Shown here: positions 55,417 to 64,000 of the stretch, piece by piece
Layout: every line of letters begins with the position of its first letter
Numbering within the stretch: position 1 is the first letter of the stretch
Source of the DNA: Thiovibrio frasassiensis
GTDB lineage: Bacteria > Desulfobacterota > Desulfobulbia > Desulfobulbales > Desulfurivibrionaceae
Direction of reading: 5' to 3'
Assembly (NCBI RefSeq): GCF_029607905.1
Contig: NZ_JAPHEH010000001.1
Coordinates: 213,430 to 277,429 of the forward strand
DNA length: 64,000 nt
The notes under the pieces: generated by a model
The model's input: only the letters and a program-made list of their open reading frames with translations
Told to the model about the DNA's origin: nothing
Database searches by the model: none
Position numbers and translations under genes: made by a program

Positions 55417-55734
55417 GTGCCGAGACCAAAAAAAATACGCCATTGCGAAGAAGGTCGTAAATGCGGGAAAGCGTTCAAACCCGCACGCATCCCCTTGGCG
55501 GAGCTGGAACAAATCCCTCTCCTCCAGGATGAACTTGAAACCTTGCGGCTCTGTGACTTGCGGGGCTTAACCCAGGAACAGGCCGGAGTCAGCATGGGAA
55601 TATCACGGGGCACGGTGCAACGGATTCTCACCAGGGCCCGAAGCAAGGTCGCCCAGGCCCTGGTGGAAGGAGCGGCCCTCATCATCGAAGACTCCCCCCA
55701 GCCTAAAGAAGGAATAAGGATCTCATCTCAGTGA
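55417..55734 (+). CDS. DUF134 family putative DNA-binding protein
   Basis: A 105-residue protein opening VPRPKKIRHCEEGRKCGKAFKP (GTG start) with a helix-turn-helix near 55-85 (LTQEQAGVSMGISRGTVQRIL). DUF134 proteins resemble sigma-factor region 4 and are often next to NifX-type genes in anaerobes, as here. TGAGGAA precedes the GTG. Its 3' end overlaps the convergent NifX-like gene by seven bases. It is a likely regulator, with unknown target. Confidence 0.88.
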   Translation: MPRPKKIRHCEEGRKCGKAFKPARIPLAELEQIPLLQDELETLRLCDLRGLTQEQAGVSMGISRGTVQRILTRARSKVAQALVEGAALIIEDSPQPKEGIRISSQ

Positions 55735-56132
55735 CCCTGGCCATGGCAGTTGCCTTGTCCCTTGCAGGCCTGGGTTGGCTCCATCAGGATCAGCTTGTTT
55801 TCGACCAGACCGGATACAACCTCGGCCACCGTCTCAAAGGCATGCCGGGCGGCAAAGTAGACCTCAATCCCGACCTGCGCAAACCCCTGTAAGGGCCGCG
55901 CCCCCATACCCGCAACAAGAATGGCCTGCACGCCATGCTCTTTCAACACACCCACCGGCTCCATGCAGCCGCCTGCGCCATGTTCGACACTGGCAACCGT
56001 ATTCACCCCGACAACCTTACCGTTTTCCAAATCAATCAGGGTAAACAGGTCACAATGCCCGAAGTGCTCGGAACGGCCGCCCTCAAGCCCCCCAGGATTG
56101 TTTGATGGAACCGCTATCCGCTTCTTATCCAT
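55728..56132 (-). CDS. NifX/NifB-type (Fe-Mo cofactor) domain protein
   Basis: A 134-residue protein with the dinitrogenase iron-molybdenum cofactor-binding fold (RIAVPSNNPGGLEGGRSEHFGHC, VLKEHGVQAILVAGMGARPLQGF) and a short tail QACKGQGNCHGQGH rich in Cys and His. No nitrogenase genes are present, so it is one of the stand-alone members found in many anaerobes, thought to bind or carry metal clusters. It faces the DUF134 gene tail to tail. Confidence 0.87.
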   Translation of the reverse strand: MDKKRIAVPSNNPGGLEGGRSEHFGHCDLFTLIDLENGKVVGVNTVASVEHGAGGCMEPVGVLKEHGVQAILVAGMGARPLQGFAQVGIEVYFAARHAFETVAEVVSGLVENKLILMEPTQACKGQGNCHGQGH

Positions 56133-56182
56133 AATGTCACTCCTCCCGCCTTGCGACGTGTTTGGTTTCTTAATTCGCTCTT

Positions 56183-57169
56183 TTATTCTGCACTAACCGG
56201 TGGCCCGAAAATCCTGTCGCTGAACTTCACATACCAGGCCGCGGACTGAACTTGGATTATATAGGAGACCGCGATAACCAGAGCGGCATCCGCCCCCTTG
56301 GACCCGAAAGCATTGATGGCGATGGCCAAGGCGATGGAAAGATTTCGCATCACCGTGCCGTACACCAGGGCGATGGCATCGCCACGATTAAAAAACATCC
56401 TGCCCAGCACGGTGCTCAGGCCGAAGTTCAAGCCATAGATAATAAGCAACGGCATAAAGATCCCCCCCAGAATGGCCGGATTTTCCGAAATCCCCCGCCC
56501 CTTCAGGGCAATGGCCACAAAGACAATCCCCAGCACCCCCACCGTGGAAAGCGAGGGGAAACGGGGCGCCCAGGTCTTTTTGAATTCCTGGGGCCCGTAT
56601 TTTTTCAAAAACACCTGCCGGGTAAGATAGCCGAGCAGCATGGGGAGAAAGACGATGATCACAATCTGCTTGACCACCAGCAGCAGGTCAACATCGACCC
56701 GGGCGCCCATGAGCCCCTGGACATAAAAGGGCGTGGCCAGCGAACCCAAGGTAAGGCCGATAACCGTCATGTTGACGGCGGCGGCGAGATTTCCCTTGGC
56801 AAAGCCGGTCCAGGAGATGGTCATACCGCTGGTGGGCAGCAAGGAGGCAAGGAGCAGCCCCAAAGCCATGTACGGCTGGTCCCGAAAGAAAATAAGCCCC
56901 AAGCCATAGGCGACAAAGGGGACCACGAGAAAATTGATGCCCTGGGCGAAAAGCTGCAGCCTGACATTCTTGATCCCTTCCTGCAAGGCCTTGATATTCA
57001 GAGTCACCATCATGGGGTAGACCATGAGAAAGGTGAAGGGCAGGATCAGAGATTTGAGAATGCTTAAGGATGCGGGGGCTACGCTGATCCCGAACAGATA
57101 CCCCACCGCCATCATGGCCGGGATAACCACAACCAGCCGTTTGTTGATCTTGATCAAAAAATTCCACAT
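56183..57169 (-). CDS. Bile acid:sodium symporter / ACR3-family transporter
   Basis: A 328-residue protein with about ten transmembrane helices. The BASS/ACR3 superfamily features are visible in LASLLPTSGMTISWTGFAKGN (crossover region) and ALVYGTVMRNLSIALAIAIN. It exports or imports organic anions or arsenite in this superfamily; no ars genes adjoin, so the substrate is unknown. It lies 50 bp from the NifX-like gene on the same strand and could be cotranscribed with it and DUF302. Confidence 0.85.
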   Translation of the reverse strand: MWNFLIKINKRLVVVIPAMMAVGYLFGISVAPASLSILKSLILPFTFLMVYPMMVTLNIKALQEGIKNVRLQLFAQGINFLVVPFVAYGLGLIFFRDQPYMALGLLLASLLPTSGMTISWTGFAKGNLAAAVNMTVIGLTLGSLATPFYVQGLMGARVDVDLLLVVKQIVIIVFLPMLLGYLTRQVFLKKYGPQEFKKTWAPRFPSLSTVGVLGIVFVAIALKGRGISENPAILGGIFMPLLIIYGLNFGLSTVLGRMFFNRGDAIALVYGTVMRNLSIALAIAINAFGSKGADAALVIAVSYIIQVQSAAWYVKFSDRIFGPPVSAE

Positions 57170-57221
57170 ACGATGCTCCTCCGCGACCTCAAGTTAACCG
57201 ACACAACGCACACACCTTCGC

Positions 57222-57632
57222 TTATCGCGCCTCGTCAATCATCTCGCGGATCTTCTGAAAAGATTCCGCCAGCGAACCGGGAAAAACCGCATCGGCGACA
57301 ATTAGGCTGATGTCCTCGGTGTTGTAGCTTAAAAATCGCAGCTGGGTCTTGCCCTCCTTGGAAAAGGCCATGACAAACTTGGGCATCAGGACCGAGCGTT
57401 CCGGGTTGGCGGCAAGACTTTTTGCCGCCTTTTCCGGCTTGCAGATCTGGATCATGTGGAGATCAAAATCCTGCCCTGCTTGAGCCCCGTGCGCCCGAAA
57501 GGTCTTGCCCATATCCATGGTGTCGGCATTGTTAATGATAAAGCCGTACTTGGTGACAACCTCTGCAAAATCCCGGGCAAATTCCGCCGGGGATTTGCCC
57601 GTTTCCGCAAGGTAGAGATCTTCCTGCTTCAT
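57222..57632 (-). CDS. DUF302 family protein
   Basis: A 136-residue soluble protein with the DUF302 pattern (FAEVVTKYGFIINNADTMD, MIQICKPEKAAKSLAANPE, VMAFSKEGKTQLRFLSYN). The family is of unknown function but often linked with thiol or heavy-metal genes. It is the first gene of a possible DUF302-transporter-NifX transcript on the minus strand. Confidence 0.8.
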   Translation of the reverse strand: MKQEDLYLAETGKSPAEFARDFAEVVTKYGFIINNADTMDMGKTFRAHGAQAGQDFDLHMIQICKPEKAAKSLAANPERSVLMPKFVMAFSKEGKTQLRFLSYNTEDISLIVADAVFPGSLAESFQKIREMIDEAR

Positions 57633-57873
57633 AACCCACTCCTTTTATTTTTCCTGCATTCCCTAAATATCAAACCACTTCCCCGCACCCTATTCTGTGC
57701 ATATGCCCACAATAAACAAGGGGAACCCGGGTGTCAAGCAAGGAATTAAGTAAAAAAGAAAACATTTAAACAGCCGCCTGAAAGGTTTGACAGACGGGTT
57801 CAATCGCGATAGGCTATCGCGCATTCGGATGACATATTAACGGTACCCACTCTTCATTATAAGGACTGTTGCC

Positions 57874-59598
57874 ATGGGAAAAAAAATCGTGATCATCGGC
57901 GGGGTTGCCGCCGGACCAAAATCCGCCTGCCGAGTCAAACGCCTCATGCCCGATGCCGAAGTAACCATCATTGATCAGGACAATCTGATCTCTTACGGCG
58001 GCTGCGGTATCCCCTATTATGTGTCGGGCGATGTCTCCGACGAAAAGGAGCTCAGAAACACCAGCTTTCACATGACCCGGGACGAAGCCTTTTTCCTCAA
58101 GGCCAAGGGGGTCACGGCCAAAACCAACACCCGCGCCCTCTCCATCGACCGCAAGGAAAAACTCGTTCTGGTTGAAGACATCACCTCCGGCACCCAGGAG
58201 TCCATCCCCTACGACAACCTGGTCATCACCACCGGCGCCCGCCCCAATGTCCTCCCCATTCCCGGGGCGGATCTCGACGGGGTGTTCACCATCAGCGACC
58301 TGCACAAGGCCATTGCCATCAAGGAGCGGATCGCCAAGGGCGAGGTAAGCCGGGTCGTGGTCATCGGCGGCGGCGCCATCGGCATTGAGATGGCCGAGGC
58401 CTTCACCGATCTGTGGGGAATCGAAACCACCATCCTCGAGTTCATGCCCCAAATCATGCCCCGCCTGGTTGACTGGGATTTTGCCAAAATGCTGGAAACC
58501 CACCTTCAGGAAAGCGGGGTGACGGTTTTCACCGGCGAGGCAGCCTCGGCCATCGAAGGAAAAGACGGCAAGGTCTGCCGGGTCGTCACCCCCAAGCGGA
58601 CTCTGGAGGCGGATCTGGTCGTGATGGCCGTGGGGGTTCGGGCACGCAGTGAACTGGCCCAGGCGGCCGGGCTTCTCGTCTCGCCCATGGGCAACATCGT
58701 GGTCAACGAGCGGCTGCAGACCTCGGACCCCAACATCTACGCGGCTGGCGACTGCATCGAGGTGAAAAACATCATCACCGGCAAAGGCTCCATCGCACCC
58801 ATGGGCTCGCTGGCCAACCGCGAAGGGCGGATCGTCGGGGACAACCTGGCGGGCATCCCCACCAAATACAAGGGATGGATCGGCAGCTTCATCATGAAAG
58901 CCTTTGAACACAGCATCGCCGCCACCGGCCTTTCCCTGGACGCGGCCCTGGCCGAGGGGTTTGCCGCGGCCGCCGTGACCACCGCCCAGTCCGACCGGGC
59001 CCATTTTTTCCCCACCCAGGCCGTTATTCCGCTCCGGATCATCTTTGACACCAAAACCCGCAAGGTTCTTGGCTGCCAGGGCTTCGGCCCCATGAGCGAC
59101 GCGGTGTTGGCCCGGATCGATGCAGCCGCCGCGATCATCGGCCAAGGCGGCACCATCGACGACCTCAGCCAGCTGGAAATGGCCTACGCCCCACCCTTTG
59201 CCACGGCGCTCGACGCCCTCAACGCCACCGCCAACGTGGCCGACAATCTGGCCGCCGGACGGCTGCGTTATGTGAGCACCAGGGAGTTTCTCAACTGGAT
59301 GGACGATTTTGCCAGCCAGCCGGACTGGGTGGCCCTGGATCTCCGCCACTCCAACGAGGCCGGGTCTTTTGTCGAGAAATACACCAAGGAAAAATGGCTC
59401 TCCGTTCCCTACATCGAGATCCGGGACCGGTATCAGGAGTTGCCCAAAGACAAGACCATGCTCATCATCTGCGATGCAGGCACCCGCTCTTCCGAAATCC
59501 AGATTGTCCTCGACCATTTCGGCCTTACAAACAACCTGGTCCTCGGCGGCGGCTTTAACCTCATCCGCCGCATGGGCGTTGCCTGGTGGCCCAACTGA
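57874..59598 (+). CDS. FAD-dependent disulfide/persulfide reductase with rhodanese domain
   Basis: A 574-residue fusion. Residues 1-460 form a CoA-disulfide reductase-type flavoprotein: the FAD motif VIIGGVAAGPKSACR, the active cysteine in YGGCGIPYYV (Cys44), the NAD motif VVVIGGGAIGIEMAEAF and NIYAAGDCIEV. Residues about 465-574 are a rhodanese domain with its cysteine in LIICDAGTRSSE. Such fusions reduce CoA-persulfide, polysulfide or elemental sulfur with NADH, fitting sulfur metabolism here. AAGGA precedes the ATG. Its last 13 bases overlap the PLD gene. Confidence 0.9.
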   Translation: MGKKIVIIGGVAAGPKSACRVKRLMPDAEVTIIDQDNLISYGGCGIPYYVSGDVSDEKELRNTSFHMTRDEAFFLKAKGVTAKTNTRALSIDRKEKLVLVEDITSGTQESIPYDNLVITTGARPNVLPIPGADLDGVFTISDLHKAIAIKERIAKGEVSRVVVIGGGAIGIEMAEAFTDLWGIETTILEFMPQIMPRLVDWDFAKMLETHLQESGVTVFTGEAASAIEGKDGKVCRVVTPKRTLEADLVVMAVGVRARSELAQAAGLLVSPMGNIVVNERLQTSDPNIYAAGDCIEVKNIITGKGSIAPMGSLANREGRIVGDNLAGIPTKYKGWIGSFIMKAFEHSIAATGLSLDAALAEGFAAAAVTTAQSDRAHFFPTQAVIPLRIIFDTKTRKVLGCQGFGPMSDAVLARIDAAAAIIGQGGTIDDLSQLEMAYAPPFATALDALNATANVADNLAAGRLRYVSTREFLNWMDDFASQPDWVALDLRHSNEAGSFVEKYTKEKWLSVPYIEIRDRYQELPKDKTMLIICDAGTRSSEIQIVLDHFGLTNNLVLGGGFNLIRRMGVAWWPN

Positions 59599-60188
59599 TT
59601 CCGTTAACTCTCCCACAATGGCGGGTGGTCTCCAGGGCAATCCCCTTGGCGGCCATCCTCCTGTGCTGCCTGCTTGGCGCAGGGCCTGCTGCCGCGCGCA
59701 GCAAGACGGAAACGCCATCTCCCGGAAGCGGAACCGTTCAGACCTTACCCGATGCAACCTATGGCGACACCCTTGCCAAACAGATCCAAGCCGCAAGCCA
59801 GCGCATTGATCTCGCCATGTTTCTCTTCAAAACAAGCCCGTCCGGCAACAACCGGCCGGCAGGGCTGGCCAGGGATCTCATTGCGGCCAGACAACGGGGG
59901 GTGGCGGTCCGGGTTATCCTGGAATATTCCAACTATGACCCAAAACTCAATCGGGCGAACCAGGAGACAGCGGAAGCCTTAAGAAAAGGCGGGGTCACGG
60001 TGCTTTTCGACTCCCCCAAGCGGACCAGTCATGCCAAGCTGGCGGTTATTGATCGCCGTTACTGCCTGGTGGGGAGCCACAATCTCACCCAGTCGGCTCT
60101 GAGCCACAACCATGAGTTTTCCCTGCTTCTGGACAACCCAGCGCTCGCCGAGGAGATCCTGGCCTACATGGAGACACTCTTGCCGTAA
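59586..60188 (+). CDS. Exported phospholipase D-family nuclease-like protein
   Basis: A 200-residue protein with one HKD motif (HAKLAVIDRRYCLVGSHNL) and a Sec signal peptide (VVSRAIPLAAILLCCLL, cleavage near AAA-RS). The length and single motif match the Nuc-type endonuclease subgroup, which works as a dimer. The GTG start lies inside the end of the reductase gene, and no strong ribosome site is visible, suggesting coupling. It is expected in the periplasm or outside the cell. Confidence 0.82.
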   Translation: MAQLIPLTLPQWRVVSRAIPLAAILLCCLLGAGPAAARSKTETPSPGSGTVQTLPDATYGDTLAKQIQAASQRIDLAMFLFKTSPSGNNRPAGLARDLIAARQRGVAVRVILEYSNYDPKLNRANQETAEALRKGGVTVLFDSPKRTSHAKLAVIDRRYCLVGSHNLTQSALSHNHEFSLLLDNPALAEEILAYMETLLP

Positions 60189-60205
60189 CCCTTTTTCTTT
60201 CCCCG

Positions 60206-62890
60206 TCACTTCTTCCTTCTGACAATCCGAACCTTCTTTGTCGCCCCGCCTGCCCCTCCGCTGCCAGGAGCAACCCGGCGAACCAGCACCTTCTTTTTTT
60301 GCGGTGCCGCCCCGGGCTCTGGTGCCGCGCCTGCGGTCCCGGAAAGGGGTCGCGTGAAGGTACAGCCGGCCTTGGGGCATCGCAGGGAGAGCCTGCCATC
60401 GAGACTCTTTTTTTCCACCAGAAATGGGGAATCACAGACCTGACAAGCGATGGCATGGGGCTTGGACCAGGCCATAAATTCACAATCCTGCTCGGGACAG
60501 ACATAAAAAATCTTCCCGGTGGGGGTATGCTTGGTCACCACTGTACCGGTCCGGCAGACAGGGCAGAGCAGAGACGGGGCGCCATCTTTTTCATAGGATG
60601 CCGAATGCCGGCATTCGGGATGCCCCGAACAGTACCAGTACTTTCCGAAACGGTCCTCCTTGAGCAACAGCACCCTGCCACAGTCTGGGCAGGGTTTGCC
60701 CGGCTCCGCCTGTGCCGATGCTGGCTCGACAAGCAAAGCTTCCCCGGGTGGTGGAGGAAGAGGCTCGTCCATGGAGGTCGCGGCTTCGGCAAACATCTTT
60801 TCCGTGGCTGCGGCAAGTTCCGGCGAAACAACCTCTTCCGCCACAGCAGGCTCATCCAGGACAATGGGTTCCTGACTCTCCTCCTGAGCGGAGACGGCCT
60901 CGTCACCCTGAGGCTCAACTGTTTCCGGACCACTGCTTACGGCAGCACCCTCGCCTGTTTCCGCGACCTCGGCGGCGGACTCCGAGATAGCACCCTCCTT
61001 GACCGAGGCAGACTCCGGCGGCTCCAGCGAAGCGGCCTCCACAAGCGGCTCAGCAATGGACGGCTCAGTCGCCTTTTCCGCTTGACCCGGGACACCCCCC
61101 CCGGAATCCTGAACCTTCGCAGGCTCCGCTTCTTCGGGCAGCCTGATAACGCTGCGTGAACTGATCCCGCGTTTCTGGGTGGCAACCGGCATTGCCATCT
61201 TCACCAGAACCTCGCCCCGCATCATCATGGTTTGATCGAACTGTTGCAGACCGCTGGTCAGCAGTTTTCTCCCGCTCACCGCCTCCTCAATGGTCTGGGC
61301 CAGATAGGCGGAAAGCTGAATCCCCTTCATGGTCGGAAAAGCGCGGTTCATCACACTGAGAAGCTTGGCGGTATTCTCGGCGCAGCGAAAAGAACCGTCC
61401 GGCATCATTCTGAGATAATTGTTATCGAGCATCTGCTGGAGCATGGCCACGGTCATCCCGTCGATCTCCAGGGAGAAATCAGCCAGATCGGTGGCCAGCC
61501 CCTCAAAACTGTAATATTCAGGGGGATGGCCGGTATTTTTTTCCGGGATGATCTGCACGCAGTGCAGCGGTTGCCCCGCCTTTACCTCAGCCAGAGGAGA
61601 GGGAGGCGCCAGGAGTTCATGCTCCTGACAGCCAGGATAGATGGCGAGAAACCCTTTATCCGACAAAACCTTGGCATTGCCCTGAAAAATACAGTCTTCA
61701 CCACCCTCCACCGTCACCGCCAAAAGCTCTCCTTGCGCCTCCTTCATCTGGCTTGCCAGAGCCCTAGCCCAGACCAGTCGGTAGATCTTCTCCTCCGCCC
61801 CGCCTATTTTCCCTGCAAGCTCTTCAGGGCCGAGCTCCGGCAGAGTGGGGAGAATGAGGCCCCGGGTGGTTTGCTGCCCGGTCTCCGGCCCCAAGCAGGA
61901 ATCCCCCAACCTTTGAGCAATCTGGGCCCTGATTTGGACAAACACAGCGGCAAAGGATTCCTGGGCCATGGCCGGGGGGAGAAAAGCGGTGACCAGCCCC
62001 AGCCTCCGTCCATCCACCTTCACCCCGTAATAGAGATTGCGAATCGCGGTCATTGCCGCCAGGGGGGAAAGACCTCCCTGGGCAACTCCGTCCCGCAGCA
62101 ACTCAAGGAAATGGTACGGGCTCGGCGGGGCAACCGCGAGGGGCGACCGCGCAACCTCGCGGACCTGAAAGGAGGCATTGTTAAAAAGGTTGATGGCGGT
62201 ATGCACCTCTTTCTCGTTGCGCAAAAAACCGTCATCCGTTACCCCGTAAGCTTCTTGCAAAGCCAAGGCACACTCCCCTGCTTCGCTGCTGATCTTGACC
62301 TTCACCTTCCATTTCGCAAGGGGGGTAAACATCCTGATCTCGGTTTCCCTCTCGGCCAGGAGAAAAAGGGTGGTGAGACTCGGATGATTGAGCGGAAGAC
62401 CGCTGGGACCGGTTCGGCTGCCCAGAAGACGCTGCAGGTGTTTCCCCAGATAGGACTCAAAAATCATCTTGATATAGGTCGCAGCCCCCTTCTCTTCGCT
62501 GACAGGCTCCACCCGCCGGAACGATTCCCGGAGAGCCTCTCCGGCGAGCCCAACTAAACCGACCCGTTTGGGCTGCTTACTGCCGGGAGCGACCATCGCC
62601 CAGTAACCGCTGATCAGCCAGGCCCAAAACTCCCCACGCCAATCCCCATCAAGGGCGAGATATATTTCTCTCCCCTGACAGGCAAAAAGTTTATCGAGAA
62701 ATATTTTTTCCTTGGCCTCGGGTCCGAAATCGAAATGCGGCTTTTCCCGACGCATATGGTCTTTGGGCGGGAGGTAGGTGGCTCTCGCCGGTGCTGCCAG
62801 CACAAGGATGGGCTCCACTTCTCCGCCAAGCTGTTCTGCCAAGGTTTCTGCCTTGGCTGCCGACTCGACAATGACTACAGACTTTGCCAT
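60206..62890 (-). CDS. Topoisomerase IA-like protein lacking the catalytic tyrosine
   Basis: An 894-residue protein. A TOPRIM domain opens it (MAKSVVIVESAAKAETLAEQ; acidic site DGDWRGE at 81-87, where active enzymes have DPDREGE). The LAERETEIRMFTPLAKW region (about 178-194) marks the topoisomerase body. At the place of the nucleophile, GLITYxRTDS in true enzymes, it reads GLVTAFLPP (298-306): the tyrosine and the RTDS are gone. A Glu/Ala-rich disordered segment (about 585-745) leads to three zinc modules (CPDCGRVLL, CPVCRTGTV, CQVCDSPFL) and a basic tail. DNA cleavage is unlikely; DNA binding may remain. Confidence 0.85.
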   Translation of the reverse strand: MAKSVVIVESAAKAETLAEQLGGEVEPILVLAAPARATYLPPKDHMRREKPHFDFGPEAKEKIFLDKLFACQGREIYLALDGDWRGEFWAWLISGYWAMVAPGSKQPKRVGLVGLAGEALRESFRRVEPVSEEKGAATYIKMIFESYLGKHLQRLLGSRTGPSGLPLNHPSLTTLFLLAERETEIRMFTPLAKWKVKVKISSEAGECALALQEAYGVTDDGFLRNEKEVHTAINLFNNASFQVREVARSPLAVAPPSPYHFLELLRDGVAQGGLSPLAAMTAIRNLYYGVKVDGRRLGLVTAFLPPAMAQESFAAVFVQIRAQIAQRLGDSCLGPETGQQTTRGLILPTLPELGPEELAGKIGGAEEKIYRLVWARALASQMKEAQGELLAVTVEGGEDCIFQGNAKVLSDKGFLAIYPGCQEHELLAPPSPLAEVKAGQPLHCVQIIPEKNTGHPPEYYSFEGLATDLADFSLEIDGMTVAMLQQMLDNNYLRMMPDGSFRCAENTAKLLSVMNRAFPTMKGIQLSAYLAQTIEEAVSGRKLLTSGLQQFDQTMMMRGEVLVKMAMPVATQKRGISSRSVIRLPEEAEPAKVQDSGGGVPGQAEKATEPSIAEPLVEAASLEPPESASVKEGAISESAAEVAETGEGAAVSSGPETVEPQGDEAVSAQEESQEPIVLDEPAVAEEVVSPELAAATEKMFAEAATSMDEPLPPPPGEALLVEPASAQAEPGKPCPDCGRVLLLKEDRFGKYWYCSGHPECRHSASYEKDGAPSLLCPVCRTGTVVTKHTPTGKIFYVCPEQDCEFMAWSKPHAIACQVCDSPFLVEKKSLDGRLSLRCPKAGCTFTRPLSGTAGAAPEPGAAPQKKKVLVRRVAPGSGGAGGATKKVRIVRRKK

Positions 62891-63056
62891 GCACCTCTCC
62901 CGACCTATTTTCAATGACAAAAGATTCTTGTTTGCAAAATAACACTGAAGGAATTCCCATTCATTCACGAAAAATAGCATATAATCAGCAACAACTTTAT
63001 ACAATCAATTATCCATATACTTTTTTTGTTTGCCAATCCTTTCCACGGAGCCCCAA

Positions 63057-64000
63057 TGCCAGCCCTGCTCAGCCTGCAAAGCATCAATGAGACCCTCGAC
63101 AACCTTGAGTTGAAGGAGGGAACCCTCAAAGCGGAACTGGTCAGGGTTATTCGCTCATATTTCGCCGACGAACACGCCGTACAATCCATCTCCAGCATCC
63201 CCGCCGAGGAAATCGTCTTCAAAATCTGGGGGCCCTGCCAGGACGATGAGCTCAAAGCCAAGAAGAAAAACTTCAGCTCCCTCAAGTCCGCGCTCAACAA
63301 ATCCCTCAAGGAGCTGGACAAGGCAGGGAAAAATCAAGCCGGCATCATTCTGGGCCGGGACAATGTCTTTATTGTCTCAGAAGAGCGCAAGGATGACATC
63401 CTCAAGCAGATGGGGCTTTCACCAAACTCCCCGAATCTACTGCACGAAATGTTTGCGGCCTTCAAAAAATTCTTTTCCGAAAACATCAAGGATCAGCAAG
63501 CCCAGGATGTCAAAAATCTCTTGGATGAGTTTGAGAAATTACGAGATTTAGCCGTTGCTGCGCCGGACACAGGCGAAGAAACCGAGACCGTTGAAACCAT
63601 TGAACTCGATGCGGGAGAGGAGTTTGAGCTCCTTGACCAGAGCGAAGAGTTTGAGGTTATCGACGGAGAAGAGGTTCTTGAGGAAGAGGGTGGATCAGAC
63701 GCAGAGGAGATCGCCGGAGAGGTTGATCTGCTTGACGAGGATCTGATCGAAGAGGTCCAAGAGATCACCGACGAAGACCTTGTTGACACCGAACTCCTTG
63801 AGGAGGAGGTGATGGAGATCCTCGACGAGGAAGAACTTGAGGAGGTCTTCGAAGATGAAACCTCCCCCACCGAAGGCTTGGGAGAAGAGGAAGGAGGGGC
63901 CGGGGATGCGGGGATCGCCGAAGGGGTGGAACTGCTCGACGAGGAGCTGATCGAAGAGGTCCAAGAGGTCGCGGGCGATAATCTTGCCGACATCGAACTC
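63057..64000 (+). CDS. Acidic repeat protein, 3' end outside window
   Basis: The frame opens at ATG 63057 (GGAG six bases upstream) and is still open at the window end after 314 codons. The first ~165 residues form a helical domain (MPALLSLQSINETLDNLELK, FGPCQ-like IWGPCQDDELKAKKKN, GIILGRDNVFIVSEE). After that the chain is extremely acidic, with repeats such as VDLLDEDLIEEVQEIT and VELLDEELIEEVQEVA. No family is recognised. It is divergent from the topoisomerase-like gene. Confidence 0.75.

Noticed and set aside
57814..59796. 660-codon open frame antisense to the rhodanese-fused reductase
   Set aside because: The reductase has all its motifs on the plus strand; the reverse frame has no recognisable domain.
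60535..61159. Frames on both strands inside the acidic linker of the topoisomerase-like gene
   Set aside because: The low-complexity Glu/Ala coding region gives open Arg/Pro/Ser-rich shadows on all frames.

Overview
This window reads as chromosomal sequence from an anaerobic, sulfate- or sulfur-metabolising member of the Desulfobulbales (Desulfobacterota). The strongest clue is a dsrA-dsrB-dsrD operon for dissimilatory sulfite reductase (52.1-54.9 kb, minus strand). Close by are a DsrN/CbiA-type amidase (47.3-48.7 kb) and a small ferredoxin with an Asp in place of one cluster cysteine, as in Desulfovibrio ferredoxin III. The family assignment is inferred from gene content and the style of the proteins; no tree was built. 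Most of the window is GC-rich, densely coded housekeeping DNA. Both ends cut through genes: the C-terminal part of a Ca2+-type P-type ATPase on the left and a highly acidic protein on the right.

Layout. 0-11.4 kb: P-type ATPase, HDOD signalling protein, tRNA-dihydrouridine synthase, a C_GCAxxG_C_C cysteine protein, clpB, an ArsB/NhaD-type permease, an MscS channel and a beta-CASP metallo-beta-lactamase RNase. These are separated by two palindromic repeat pairs and a ~390-bp inverted-repeat element. 11.4-13.7 kb is an accessory patch: a small unknown gene flanked by two direct repeats, then a well-supported integron-type gene cassette (12328-13657, attC at 13597-13663). The cassette carries a 44-codon ORF overlapping an FRG-domain gene. 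13.7-24.5 kb: YkgJ-type cysteine protein, a secreted protein, a 38-codon ORF, a GGDEF protein, DNA polymerase IV, trpS, a lipoprotein, an aminotransferase, citrate synthase and thiE. 24.5-29.8 kb: hflK-hflC, motA-motB-rhomboid and tRNA-Leu(CAG). 29.9-36.7 kb: ribF, a chemoreceptor, a vestige of a second chemoreceptor tail, a PhnD-like binding protein, and an NtrB/NtrC-type two-component pair. 36.8-45.6 kb: secA-argJ, an ArgA-type acetyltransferase, a SPOR protein, argS, alr and a small membrane protein. 45.8-55.1 kb is the sulfite-reductase neighbourhood, with a TPR / zinc-HEAT-like / TPR operon between dsrABD and the dsrN-like gene. 55.4-64 kb: DUF134 regulator, NifX-like protein, bile-acid/ACR3-type transporter, DUF302 protein, a rhodanese-fused disulfide reductase, a PLD nuclease, a topoisomerase IA-like protein that lacks the catalytic tyrosine, and the acidic protein.

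How parts work together. DsrAB reduces sulfite, DsrD is its small activator, the CbiA-like protein probably amidates siroheme (or a corrinoid), and the ferredoxin is a plausible electron carrier. The flavin reductase with a rhodanese domain fits persulfide or CoA-disulfide chemistry. argJ and the ArgA-like acetyltransferase serve arginine synthesis. motAB, the chemoreceptor, the PhnD-like protein and the GGDEF protein point to a motile, signalling cell.

Most worth a second look: the integron cassette and its coupled ORFs, the catalytically altered topoisomerase homologue, the direct-repeat unit at 11.5-12.2 kb, the chemoreceptor tail remnant, and the unassigned operon inside the dsr region.
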